Origin: Larix kaempferi
Lineage: Eukaryota; Streptophyta; Pinopsida; Pinales; Pinaceae
Assembly: GCA_027924585.1 (NCBI GenBank)
Contig: BSBM01002064.1
Coordinates: forward strand, 1 to 64,000
Direction: 5' to 3'
Length of the DNA: 64,000 nt
How positions within the stretch are numbered: position 1 is the first letter of the stretch; every line of letters begins with the position of its first letter. Shown one piece after another: positions 43,977 through 55,031 of the stretch. The translations under genes were made by a program, and so were the position numbers. The notes under the pieces are model-generated. The model saw only the letters and a list, made by a program, of their open reading frames with translations. It was not told the DNA's origin and did no database searches.

Positions 43977-45190
43977 GCCACGGTGCGTTTATGTAAATAC
44001 ATGCATCACGGAGTTATATCAACAAAGGCCCACTATGAATGGCTGAATAAATTATTTAACATTTCAGGAAAATAAAAAATGACACAATACTCCCATTAGT
44101 AGTGCAATATTCATATAAACGCACCAGTGTGTTACTGCGATACTATGGCACCGAGAACCGAGAAATGTTTTTTTTTTGTTTTTAAAAATGAATATATTGT
44201 CACACATATCAGCTCTGGTGCGCTAGTTATACAAACGCACCAGTTCGTTCAGATTACATGGACGCATGCATTTTTTACAGAAAAAATTAAAAAAAAACTG
44301 GCAAGGCCAACATGGTTACATATTCAACCCAAAATCTGGCCCCATCTCACTCTACACTTTTTATATATAATCACAAACTCATCAAGTTAAAATCCCTAAA
44401 AGGAAAAATTGTAATTGTGTAATAATAGAGGGATTTAAATCCTAATCTAAAATTGTGCAATCACATAAAACAAAAAGATGTAGCCAGAAAATAAGGGTTG
44501 CAACATTGAAGGTACAACTATGAATATTTTTTTTCAAAATCCAGTTGAAATCTAAATAGGATAATATTAAGATCAATAGTAATATGTTACATACTTGAAA
44601 TTTCTACTATGCGGGGTTTTGTTTGATTCACCATACCTAACAAATTTTGATCCTCAAAATAATATAGTTGCTTCAAACTCCTTCCATTTAAGTCTCTCTT
44701 CCAAAACCCTCCCTTCAACATTTTGGTGAAAGAATGAAATAATATTTAGGTTTTTTGCTTTTAAACACATTTTAGAATTAGTGTTTGATATAAAAATCAT
44801 CGCCCTTTTTTCATTTAAGGGAAAAAATAACTTGTGCGATTTTTTAAAATTTTGATTTTTGGCATGTACAGTGTGTTTGTTTCATGGACACACAAGTTCG
44901 TATATACATTAACTGCATCGGGTGTTTGAATTTCAAAGTTGCACCGTATAAACAGGAAATACAAAAATTAAAAAAAATAAAACTCATGCAACGATGCCAT
45001 TTGAATTCATACGCAGTGGTGTGCATGTATTTATATAATGCACCTGTGAGAATTATTCGTAAAATGCATCGATAAATATCTGCTATCAAATGTAGCAGGT
45101 ATTTTATTCTACGGGGGCTTTTGTGGATGTTGATATGTGGTGTGTTTTTGTGAGGATGCACTGGTGCGTTACATACAAGGTGTAGCGCTA
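43977..45190. repeat. Right array of palindromic GCACCGGTGC-type motifs
   Basis: Examples: CCACGGTGC near 43978, GCACCAGTGT at 44121, TCTGGTGCG near 44213, GCACCAGTTC at 44236, GCAGTGGTGTGC at 45013, GCACCTGTG near 45040, GCACTGGTGC at 45158, and GCGCTAGTGTG near 45183. It is the same motif family as the left array, absent from the gene between them. Confidence 0.78.
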
Positions 45191-45647
45191 GTGTGTGTTA
45201 AATAAATTAGGCATGTCGGTTTACTTTGAAAATCGTGTGGCTTGATGTGTCAACTTAAAATTATATATTCATATAAAATGTACTTTCAGTAATCAACCAC
45301 CCCAATTACAATATTTCGTAGTATATATATGTTTCTAAAACTTACCTTGTTCTTACAAAATGGTTTCTAAACTATATTGGAAGTTAGATTGTGATATAGT
45401 TATTAAAACTATTTTAGGACTGTAGAGACGTATATTGATTCCTTAGTTGGATCAAATGCAGGATAAAATGTTATAGTATCAAATGGTCATTTCTTCATAT
45501 TCCAGCTCATTCCATCTTGTTCAAAGTTGAATGAGTTCCCCCTTTCCATCTCTAGTAATTTTAGGTTTTAGTTATATTTTGACTATTTATTTGAATTTAT
45601 GTTACTTATCAATGTGAATATGAATATCAATTTATTCTACATTGTAG
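45191..45647. other. Sequence between the CACTA-like element and the SET-domain remnant
   Basis: No genes seen. The right terminus of the CACTA-like element should lie in or before this stretch. Confidence 0.4.
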
Positions 45648-45704
45648 GATCTTGATTCAGGTTCTAGTTCGAATGCACAAGATATTCGACTAGATTCAAA
45701 CATC
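45648..45704 (+). pseudogene. Possible small exon upstream of the SET-domain sequence
   Basis: 57 nt, exactly 19 codons (DLDSGSSSNAQDIRLDSNI), between the acceptor ATTGTAG and the donor GTAAGC. Both borders are strong and the reading is open. It may belong to the SET-domain gene 350 bases downstream, but linkage is inference. Confidence 0.4.
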
Positions 45705-46059
45705 GTAAGCTCTTATCAAGAGAAAAATACCACAAGCATTTTGTATATGAAAATGGGAAGTTTCTTTACCCTACCACTTGTAACATGCCATCTTCAAGTC
45801 ACGGTCATGTTTCATCAATGGTAATTAATCATAATATGGATCTCTTTTATGAAACCCAAACAGTTTATGGTTGTTCAAAATGTCAAGGGTTGAAGGAGAA
45901 CCGTCAATGTGTCACACTCACCCATTAAACCAATGATAGATTACCCAATGTTGATGGTATAATACCCCCTATTGCAGTAGAAAATCTAAATAAGTGATAT
46001 AGACACGTAGGAACATTTCCCTATGCTCATTTTTTTAAATATTGGAAGCCAAAACAATT

Positions 46060-46929
46060 ATGTCTCATCCTAAATTGACAAACCCCTCTACTCATGTTCA
46101 TTCAACTAAAATTTCTAGTGATTGAAAGTATGACATGAATGCCACCCAACAAATATCTACTAGAATATCCAAAAATTTGCATGAGTTGAGAGAAAAATTG
46201 TCCAAGCACACACCAAGGTTCATCCAATTGTCGGAGGGTAGCGATGATTTTTCCCTTCGTGTGAATTTGTAAAGTAAATATCAAACTTCTTACAACCGCA
46301 CTTTGTATGGCACCTAGTCATCTTCTCTACATATTCCTGATGTGGGAAGCATATTCTCATTTTTTTGTAATCATTTTATGATTACCAAGTCTAATATAGA
46401 TGTTTCAAATCTTGGGTTATTTATCCTTTCACATGTACTCATTCCTCCCAAACAATCAGTATCAATTATTCCATTTTGTGGTCCTATCTATTGTCGGTCG
46501 GATTACTTGAATATTGTTAAATACACGCATAAAATTTCCATGTGTAGTATGTGCATTAATGGTTATGCTTATGGAAACTTTAACAGGAAGAACCTGTTAT
46601 ATATAGATGGTTGGGAACACACTCATGGGAACATTGCAAGGTTCATAAATAGTTCTAGGTGCTCTTCATTTTCTGCAAATTGTTCTTTTGAGGAACACTT
46701 CAATGATCATGAGTTTCTTATGAAAAGGAAAGCATCCATATTTTTTGGTGTACATGCAATACGTAGTCTGTCTCCCGGTGACGAGTTGTTAATAAACTAT
46801 AACTTTCCTAGACCACCAACTGCTCATAAAAGACACCTTGCATTGGGATTACCCTTAGACGTCCCCTTGGGGCGTAAGACAAAAAAACATGTTTATGAGA
46901 AGTGCTATCATGCCAACCGAGGAATATAA
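46060..46929 (+). pseudogene. SET-domain (lysine methyltransferase-like) pseudogene
   Basis: The plus-strand reading from about 46340 to 46929 has the fold landmarks of a SET domain, which normally transfers methyl groups from S-adenosylmethionine to lysine. They are the N-terminal GLFILSHVLIPPKQSVSIIPFCG, then DGWEHTHGNIARFINSS, NCSFEE, and ELLINYNFPRPP. The usual N-H-S-C-x-P-N motif reads N-S-S here, so the histidine is missing, and no post-SET cysteines follow. The same frame runs back to an ATG at 46060 but with three stops (46123, 46270 and 46315). The last two could be single C to T changes at Gln codons. After 46342 it is open for 195 codons. It is either a pseudogene or a divergent, probably inactive protein carried by a repeat. 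Confidence 0.7.
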
Positions 46930-46931
46930 TG

Positions 46932-47325
46932 ATAGTGATGGAAATGAAGAGTGATATCTAGATGTTTTATTTCATCATTCACAAATTGAGATATGTTTTT
47001 TTATTGTTATCAGGATGGGTCTAATTATATTGTTTATTTTTCATGTTATGACGGTGGAAATGGAAACTTGATTACTGGATGTAGCATTTAAACAATTTGA
47101 GTTGGTTAAGTACATAAGCCTATAAACAAATTGAGTTGATGGAAACAGAGTGATATGTACATGTTTTATCTCATCATTTACAAAATGAGATATCATTTTT
47201 TTTTGTTATGTTTGATTGTCTAGAATTATATTGTATATTTTTCATGTTATTACGGTGGAAATGGAAAGTTTCATATTACTAGATGCATTGTTTAAACAAT
47301 TTGAGTTGGTTAAGATTTAGTTCAT
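46932..47325. repeat. Tandem duplication of about 200 bp downstream of the SET sequence
   Basis: Two copies (about 46932-47120 and 47130-47325) share GGAAATGAAGAGTGATAT or GGAAACAGAGTGATATG, a TGTTTTAT(T/C)TCATCATT block, CATGTTAT(G/T)ACGGTGGAAATGG and AAACAATTTGAGTTGGTTAAG. Confidence 0.82.
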
Positions 47326-47329
47326 TGTA

Positions 47330-50300
47330 GTCTGGGTTTTATCATTTAATTTATTGTATTCTTACAAGTGGATCAGAATCAACTAATTAGAGTGTAAATT
47401 ATCATTGATTTCAATCATAGTTATTGTTTGTTGCAATTTCAACTACTCTCATTTGATTAACAGAATCGATTTAATGAATATATTATACTTATACATTTAT
47501 GTTGGGCCATGGAATTGTCCGTATTTTACACTATCTTTTCCTTAATTTTAATCCCTTCTTGCGTTCCCATGACCTTGTATTAATGCTTATTAATCCATTT
47601 TTATTCTTATTTGCGGGATTTATAACTAAGGTGGTTTCCATTTTCATTTCCTTAGTATTTCATGTGAATTATGATTAAACATTGGAAAAATAACATATTT
47701 TTCACTTATCTTTGAAACATGGCTGAGTTTGATGATTTTTGAAGAACCATCTCCAGGCTAGTTGTTGTTACTCTGGGATATTTGCCGCAACTCATATGGT
47801 TGAAGATCAACGAAAGTGGATACTTAATATTTTTTATTAAGTCATTACTTCTACTGTTACTGTTGCTGCTACTCCACGAAGCCACCATGTAGGAACATAT
47901 TCATTAGGGGTGATGGATTTTTATAAATCCATTATTTATATTCTTCTTATATGTCTCAAATTATGATGTTAAATTATTTGAAGATAACATGGACAACTTG
48001 GTGGTGGATGAGAGTGCATATTTGGTTTATTTACAAAGATTTGAAGACCTTCATGTAATATATGATGGACCCAACAAGTTAAATTCTATTAGGAGTCACT
48101 TAGGATGAGTTTTGGGCATGTTATGATGACTGACATCTCTAAATTCGAATTTGACTTCAAAGGAATCCTAAATAGCATGGAGGTTAACAAAGGATTTGGG
48201 ATTAGATTTGAGTTGATTTTGAGATCCAAATTATTAGTAATTTGTTGAGGATATTTTGGATCTTCATTTATTATTTGTTATGTAAAAATCGTGTATAAAT
48301 AAGAGATCCTTATCCATTCGAAGGAGAGGACTCTTAGAGCAACACATCCAATTTTTGATGGAATAAGAATTATATTTCTTTCAATTTATTTTATAATTTA
48401 GATTGTAGTCTTTAATTTTTCTCTTTTCTTAATGTAGATTGTACTTCTTAGTTTCTCTAATCTGTACTTAGACTAACTTCTTATTATTTCTTAGCATGGA
48501 ATGCATTTTACCTTGATTTATTTATTTCTATAGATGTAATTTTAATTCAATTTTCTTTATTTATGCAAGTGTGTTAGATTCGTAGATTAGCATGGTTGCA
48601 ACCATAATGTGCAAGTGTGAGTGTGATTTACTTTTTGCAAGTGTGATTTACTTTCCGCAGGTGTGATTTACTTTTCTGCAAGTGTGAGTGTGATTTACTT
48701 TCCGCAAGTGTGATTTATGAAATATTGTTCAATCAATGCATGATGGTAAGGGGTCATAGTAGCTACTTGAGTGGAGACTCCTCATGTTCTCCCTACCAAC
48801 TATGAAAATTGATTTTCATATTTATTTTTTGTAAGAGTGAATTGGTTTATTTTACCATAATGTATATTAGATTACCAATGCTAGAAGAGGAAATTGTAGC
48901 CTACATAGATTTTGCATGATAACCTTGAAATAAATAGGCGTTACCATAGATTGATAATTTATGTTGTGAATTGATTGTTTTAATAAGCAATTAATCCGCC
49001 CAACAATTTATATTTTATATTTTAGATACTTAGAAACCTATATATCGTTAAGGAAAAAAAAAACGTATGGCAAGAATGAAATATGTATATCCTTTAAAAT
49101 TATGATATAATAGATTAAAAATAACAAACATTTTTTTTTAAATCTTATATTTGGAATATGCATATTCATATCCAAAAAATAAATTCCAAATAAATCATCA
49201 TATGGTGCATCATAATAATTAGAAATTAATGACAAGGTATGAACTCCCTTGTATCATCTTCTCCAATTGCATTTAATGAGAAAGTATATAACTATCAATA
49301 TTGCAAATAATTGGAAAGCTTTCAACACTATATTTGAGCATCCACAAAAAAAATCATGTTAATTATGTATTAATCATAACCAATTCTCATTTTTGTCATT
49401 CAAGTTACACCAAGAAGGATCATTGAACTATTCAACTAATAATTATCACCACAATCTTAAATGGTTCCCATATACAATACAATGCAAAATTAAGATATTC
49501 ATTGATTCTATCAAATTAATTGAACCTTCATCCAAATATCCATAATCGATTTACTATTGAAATTAAATTATCATACATGTTAACCATTTTAATAGCCAAA
49601 ACGGTGTTCTTTTAATTAAGTATTTGTTTTCCTTCCTATTATAGATTTGACATTTGTCATTGTAAAGTGAGTTATTGCCAAAAAAAAAAAAAACTTGAAT
49701 GATACATTGATAGGCCATATTGATGTTCATATATACATTATTTGTGATATTTATATTCATATATTATAATAATATTGCAGGGTAATACTTGAATTTTGTC
49801 ATGATGTTTGGTTACACTTATAAAAAATTATTCATTTATGTTTATCATTTGAATACTTCAGTTAAATAGAACATCAATCGATAAAGACTTAATTTCCTTA
49901 TTAAAAATAATTATATATTATTTCGTAACGCTCAACATAAAGTTGCAACGAAATTTAATATTATTATATAAGTATAATATTATGACAAATTTTACTACAT
50001 TATTAAGAAAATTACAATAAAATATAATATCCATACAAATTATACAAGAAAAATATTAAAAAAAAAAAATTATTACATAAAAATAATACTATGACAAACT
50101 ATACAAAGAAATTATAAACATGATACTATGACAAATTATACAACAATCATAAATCATAGAGTTTCCACAACTTCATCTATTAACAATACAAAATTCAAAA
50201 AATAATTTATTTAAAATATGATATTTTTAATTCAATTATACTATGTACGTAAAAAAATAAAAAATTAACCTATATTAAATTACTTGAAACACTTCTCCAT

Positions 50301-51028
50301 ATTTTCAATGACCATTACTCCAATCCATATTTTCACATCTATGATGACCTAACAAGCAACCATACTTTCAAATTCATTTTTTAACCAATTATATATCAAC
50401 CTATATATGAAACCATTCTTCAAATTGTCTACCAAATTTAGGTTGGAATTATTCAAAATGAAAAATGGTCCAAAGGATGCTAAAATTTGACCAAAATTAA
50501 AAACCCATTAACTTTCTTTAGAAAGCTCTAAAATATTGACTTTTGTTGTAGTGATAGTTGATATGTTATGTTTATAAGTGTTAACTATATATTGTAAGTT
50601 ATTCTAGTCAAATCAAGAATTATTTAATATGAAAAATAGTACAAATTAGGATGCTAAAATTTTGAAAACTTTCTAATGTTTTGAAAACTTGTTACATCAT
50701 ACAACAACTTGTTTTATAACATAATTTTCAATGTAAATTGTGATTTTTTTGTCGACTAAAATAGTTAGTGATTTAAAGACCTACGTTTTGAATAGTACAA
50801 CGTTCTTTTACATAAGCATACAATCACCATCATTATTTTCAACACCTAACAAACATAAACATCATGATCATACCATCATAAATGTTCCATGATCATCATT
50901 TTCAACACCACATAAACATAAACATTCCATCAGCATGATCATTTTCACCATCTAATAAACAAAAACCACATCAATACCATCAACATATAAATAAACATCG
51001 ACATCAACATACAAATTAAAAATGAAAG
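47330..51028. other. AT-rich non-coding sequence
   Basis: 3.7 kb without recognisable genes. Around 48060-48370 the sequence looks LTR-like, with a TATAAATA at 48293-48300 about 45 bases before GGAGAGGACTCTTAG, but no partner LTR was found. Confidence 0.5.
48611..48717. repeat. Minisatellite of about 20-30 bp units
   Basis: Five imperfect units of GCAAGTGTGATTTACTTT, some with an extra GAGTGTG insertion. Confidence 0.85.

Positions 51029-51069
<41 letters not shown>
51029..51069. repeat. (AT)n(AG)n compound microsatellite
   Basis: About ten AT units followed directly by about ten AG units. Confidence 0.95.
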
Positions 51070-51149
51070 TAATGAACATATATAACTTCAAAGTGATGAT
51101 ACAATATGCCAAATGTAATATATCTCCATTCCAATAACATCTATGTCAT

Positions 51150-51935
51150 ATCTGATCCACCTATGCCAGAGGCATCATCACTATCTCTCCTACTAGAGCC
51201 AGATGCACCATCACCTCCACCAATAGAGCCAGTGGCAGTATCAAAACCTCTACCAGTAGAGCTATAAGCATTGAAACCTCCACCAATAAATCCAAAGGAA
51301 TCAATACTTTTCCAAGTTGAAATAAATGAGCTCAGACCAGTGAAGCATGGATATCTTCCTCAAGTTGAATCATACGAACCCCTCTAAGCATATCTATAAT
51401 AGATATGGCTAGAGCAGGAAATGGTGGATGGTTGGGATGATCAGTAGGATTGGCAGGTCCATCTATTTGGAGTAGAGGAGATGATGAAGTAGTATCGGGA
51501 GGAAGGTCAAGTAGGAGTAGAGGAGATGGTGAAGGAGCTGATGGAGGTGGAGAAGAAGGACATAGTGAAAAATGAGGTGGATTAGATGTCAAAGGTGGAG
51601 GTGGAGGATGTGGATGCTGAGGATTAGGAGGTGCATGGGATGTGGAGGCTACATCACTAGTCAAAGTAGTTGATGGAGAAGGAGGTAGACTAGCAGGGTG
51701 AGGATGTCTGCCCTCATATGATGATGAAATAGTAGATGGGATACCATCTAAACTATCACAAGCACCAAGAACGTGTTGTGTCAAGAACCTCATATCACGA
51801 GGAATTATCCTCCACAAATCCGAGCGGTGAGGGTCCCTTGCAATGTACCTCACTAGTATAGGATGAACCCCTGGATCTATCAACAAGGTATCCATCCTAT
51901 CTCGTACTTCCTATCGGTACCTCTCATCTGGCCTG
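51150..51935 (-). pseudogene. Unidentified minus-strand coding remnant, Pro-rich then Gly/Ser-rich
   Basis: I do not recognise the family. A possible acceptor (AATGCAG, about 51934-51940) opens a reading PDERYR, then a TAG, then EVRDRMDTLLIDPGV, PILVRYIARDPHRSDLWRII and RDMRFLTQHVLGACDS. This is followed by a Pro/Ser/His-rich low-complexity part (PPPPPLTSNPPHFS) and MLRGVRMIQLEEDIHAS, ending at 51332. In another frame the sequence goes on with FISTWKSIDSFGFIGGG and a Gly/Ser-rich tail (ASGSSRRDSDDASGIGG) to a stop near 51150, so one frameshift is likely. The front part is of ordinary composition and looks like genuine coding sequence. A DPHR-D word recurs in the remnant at 60.4 kb. Confidence 0.5.
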
Positions 51936-51940
51936 CATTA

Positions 51941-52225
51941 GTGGAATTTTAACGTATGAAATGGGCCTCAAAACAAAAAATGTACTATCAAAATCAACTT
52001 TACAAGAACTAATCAGATTTTAGAGAATGACATCATCTATTATAGTTGAGGTGGCATTGCTTGAGTTAAAGTTTGTTACTTTTCAAATTCTAAATGGTGG
52101 ATAAAAACTCATAGTTGACCATGCTCATAATGGAAAAGTACTCAAACATTACTTTTAAATAAAATACATATGTACTTAATGCATTCACTTTAAAGTACTT
52201 TTACTTTTAAATATAAAAATACATT
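51941..52225. other. Non-coding sequence left of copia-3
   Basis: Probably intron or intergenic. It ends in the TTTAA target site (52226-52230). Confidence 0.5.
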
Positions 52226-52230
52226 TTTAA

Positions 52231-52867
52231 TGTTAGTTTTTCATCATTTAATTCAATAGATCTAGGATCTTAACTGAAAGAAAAACATGTACAGCATATC
52301 AAGCATAAGAGACAAGAGACAAGAGACACAAAAAATTTCACCGAGGAAAACCAAGAAGGTGAAAAACCCCGCAACTTCCTCAAAGATAGAATAAGCACCA
52401 ATACAAAGATCACAAATATCAAACCCAAGAGATAGATATCTTCAGCAGCATACTCATCCTCCACTTGTGCGCACTCCTCCTCTCTCTCACTAATGCTAAG
52501 TGAGTGAATGAGAGAATATGTAAAATGAGAGAGACACGCTCTCTATTTATACACTACTTCACTTGTCTTTTAACTCTAACTAGGTCAGCCCCAACTTAAC
52601 CACTTAACAGAATGTTGACTGGGCCGACCCCTCTAGGGTAGTCTAATAACCCTTTGTCCCACATGAATCATACAGGGCCAACCCCATCAAGGTGGTCTAA
52701 TAACCCATCAAGTATAAGTTACGACACTTACAATATAACTTGCGACACTTGCAAGTACAACTGACGACACTTCCGATCGGAGGAATAATACATCTCCGTT
52801 GGGGATACAATAAAGTACAAATACAATATATAGAAGAATATCTTCCAAAGTTACAAATACATCAACA
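52231..52867 (-). repeat. Copia-3 3' LTR
   Basis: 637 bp, TGTTAGTTTTTC to ATACATCAACA. Outer flank TTTAA, inner flank the purine tract. Confidence 0.93.
52543..52551 (-). promoter_or_regulatory. TATA box in copia-3 3' LTR
   Basis: TATAAATAG on the minus strand, shared with the 5' LTR and the solo LTR at 42351. Confidence 0.65.
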
Positions 52868-52878
52868 CTCCCTCTTAA
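52868..52878 (-). other. Copia-3 polypurine tract
   Basis: On the minus strand it reads TTAAGAGGGAG and abuts the LTR. Confidence 0.75.
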
Positions 52879-53225
52879 CTAGGAAGGTATTCTCTAGACA
52901 CAAGTCATCAATACATATAGGCACGAGTCTTCAATTCTGGAGTTGGATCATCATCACTGGATCACACAGCATCATCATCATCATCATCACTGCTCCTAAA
53001 CTCGACATCTCAATCACTGGGCTATCTCATAATTCTTCTTGTCATAGGAAGTTCTACAGAGCCAGCTCTTTTTCATACTGGATGTAGGCCCACCTCTTGT
53101 AGGTCTTCATCAACACTGGCCGTATTGTGGAATCCTCGGGACATATTACGTGCGTCAACAAAACCTTGAAAGAGCATCCTAGCTTAGACTATAGGATCTC
53201 CCAGGATCTTTTACATGTTGACTGT

Positions 53226-53585
53226 CACAAAACCTTAAAATAGTGTCTTGCAACCTGCAAGAACTCTAAAGAGCATCCCAGGACTGATTATGACCTTACT
53301 GCTCAACCTATCAGATCTCCAGGGCTAATTACATGTGACCGCCACCACAAAACCTTAAAAGAGTGTCCCGCATCCTGCAAGAACTATAAAGAGCATCCCA
53401 AGACTGATTACGAGCTTACTGCTCAACCTATCGAATCTCCAGGGTTGATTACATGTGGTTCGGCAAAACCTTTAAAGAGTGTCTTGCAACCTGCAAGAAC
53501 TATACAGAGCATCCCAGGACTGATTACGATCTTACTGCTCAACCTATCAGATCTTCAGGGCTAATTACATGCCTCTCATAGAAAA
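53226..53585. repeat. 120 bp tandem repeat, three copies, in the copia-3 spacer
   Basis: Units share AAAACCTTAAAA or AAAACCTTTAAAG, CCTGCAAGAACT, GAGCATCCCA, GACTGATTA, CTTACTGCTCAACCTATC and CAGGG(C/T)T(A/G)ATTACATG. The GACTGATTA anchor recurs at 53282, 53402 and about 53518. Confidence 0.88.
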
Positions 53586-53689
53586 ACCTGGAAAGAGCAT
53601 CCTAGCTCAGACTATAGGATCTCCCAGGATCTTTTCTATGCTACATGCACAACCTGTACACGGTCGTGGAGTATCAACTTGATACTCAT

Positions 53690-54110
53690 GATGATACTGA
53701 TCATCATCATATAGTACATCATCCTGATGCACATCATCATCGCATGATCATCCTGATCATCATGATAGCATCATCCTGATGCATATCATTTGGAGTATCA
53801 TCCTGATACTCATCACATATGATCATCCTGATTATCATCATAGCATCATCCTGATGCATATCCTCTGGAGTATTGTCTCGATACTCATCACATATGATCA
53901 TCCTGATCATCATAGCATCATCTTGATGCATATCATCACACATGATCCACCTGATCATGTACAACATCTACCTGATGCATATCATCACACATGATCCACC
54001 TGATCATGTAAAGCATCCACCTGATGCATATCATCATCTTTATCAATATCATAGCAGAACATCATCCAGAGCATCATCCTGATGCTCATCACACTGATGC
54101 TCATCACATA
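53690..54110. repeat. ATCATC-rich minisatellite in the copia-3 spacer
   Basis: Units of roughly 75 bp made of CATCATCCTGATGCATATC, GAGTATCNTCCTGATACTC and ATCACATATGATCATCC words. They resemble, in composition and position, the ATGATCATC array of copia-1, which points to common ancestry of the two spacers. Confidence 0.82.
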
Positions 54111-54323
54111 GCGCTTACATCCATAAACATGGGAAGGACCCTCCTATCATCATGCTTGGAATGGATCCTGCAAATGCGTCCCATCACTTCTTCCTCGAAG
54201 TATCTTCTATCTGAAGAACACCAAGCCTCTCTCTGAAGTACTCAAACTTTACTCTGGCTAGTGGTTTAGTCAACACATATACAATCTCCTCATCTGTCGC
54301 AACATACAGTAGCTTCACTGCTC

Positions 54324-55031
54324 CTATCTGCACCATATCCTGATATAGTGATATTTGATCTCGATGTGCTTCGACCTGTCATGGAACACTGGGTTCTCTG
54401 ACAACTTCACACAACTCTGGTTGTCACAATAGATACATGTAGCATCCAACGGGAGATCAAATAACTCAAACAGTAGCTTTCTAATCCATACTTCCTCACA
54501 ACTAGCCGAACAATCTGTGACATACTCTGCTTTGGTTGTACTCAGTGCTACGCAGGACTGCTTCCTGCTAAACCAAGAGATCACACCTGATCCCATAGTG
54601 AAGCAACACCCAGAAGTGCTCTTCCTATCTGTAGCACTGCCTGCCCAATCTAAATCAACATAACCCTCCAGGTTAAACCTTTGATTTTCATCATACTTGA
54701 GCCCATAATCAACCGTACCCTTCAGGTACCTTAGAATATGCTTTACAGCAACCAGGTGAACACCTCTGGGATCCGTTAGGAATTGGCTCAATGTGTTCAC
54801 CGTAAAGCAAATATCTGGTCTCATGTTTGTCACGTACATCAAGGACCCAATCATCTGACGATACACTGTGACATCAACCAGCTCAGATGAAGCATCACAC
54901 AATATCTTCAGGTTCGATGCCATAGGTGTGGCCATGGCCTTGCGGTCTATCATCCTGAACCGCTTCAGGATATCTATTGCATACTTCCCTTGTCCAAGGA
55001 AGATTCCATCTGTACTCTGCCACACTTTCAT
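54324..55031 (-). pseudogene. Copia-3 RNase H
   Basis: RNase H domain with about 235 open codons on the minus strand. Landmarks: GIFLGQGKYAIDILKRF at the RT junction, YRQMIGSLMYVTNMRPDI, HILRYLKGTVDYG, GYVDLDWAGSATDRKST (first catalytic Asp in DLDWAG), FSRKQSCVALSTTKAEY with the Glu, IYCDNQSCVKLSENP, and HIEIKYHYIR. It is closest to copia-1 RNase H, with the same order and similar words, so the two families are related. Several catalytic-region residues are conserved. The frame breaks after HYIRIWC, and the C-terminal EYFRERLG-type end continues in another frame near 54240. Confidence 0.92.

Larger units (their letters stand above)
40386..45190 (-). mobile_element. CACTA (En/Spm)-like DNA transposon, termini unresolved
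   Basis: A minus-strand multi-exon gene (41484-43694) is flanked on both sides by arrays of a palindromic motif with consensus GCACCGGTGC. In CACTA transposons, short motifs in both orientations near each end bind the TnpA protein, and elements carry a TnpA-like multi-exon gene. The architecture fits that model. I did not find the CACTA termini or a 3 bp target duplication, and no TNP2-type transposase is present, so this would be a defective or non-autonomous member. A solo LTR (42351-42953) sits inside it. The class assignment is inference. Confidence 0.55.

Noticed and set aside
40261-45200. Terminal inverted repeats of the CACTA-like element
   Set aside because: Several A/G-rich stretches on the left and right looked alike, but none paired convincingly as inverted repeats and none began with CACTA.
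48060-48370. A further solo LTR with a TATAAATA box
   Set aside because: The box and downstream region look LTR-like, but I found no terminal TG...CA borders, target duplication or second copy.
53690-54110. Open frames in the ATCATC array of copia-3
   Set aside because: Repeat-derived Asp/Met/Ile or His-rich readings with no start or domain.
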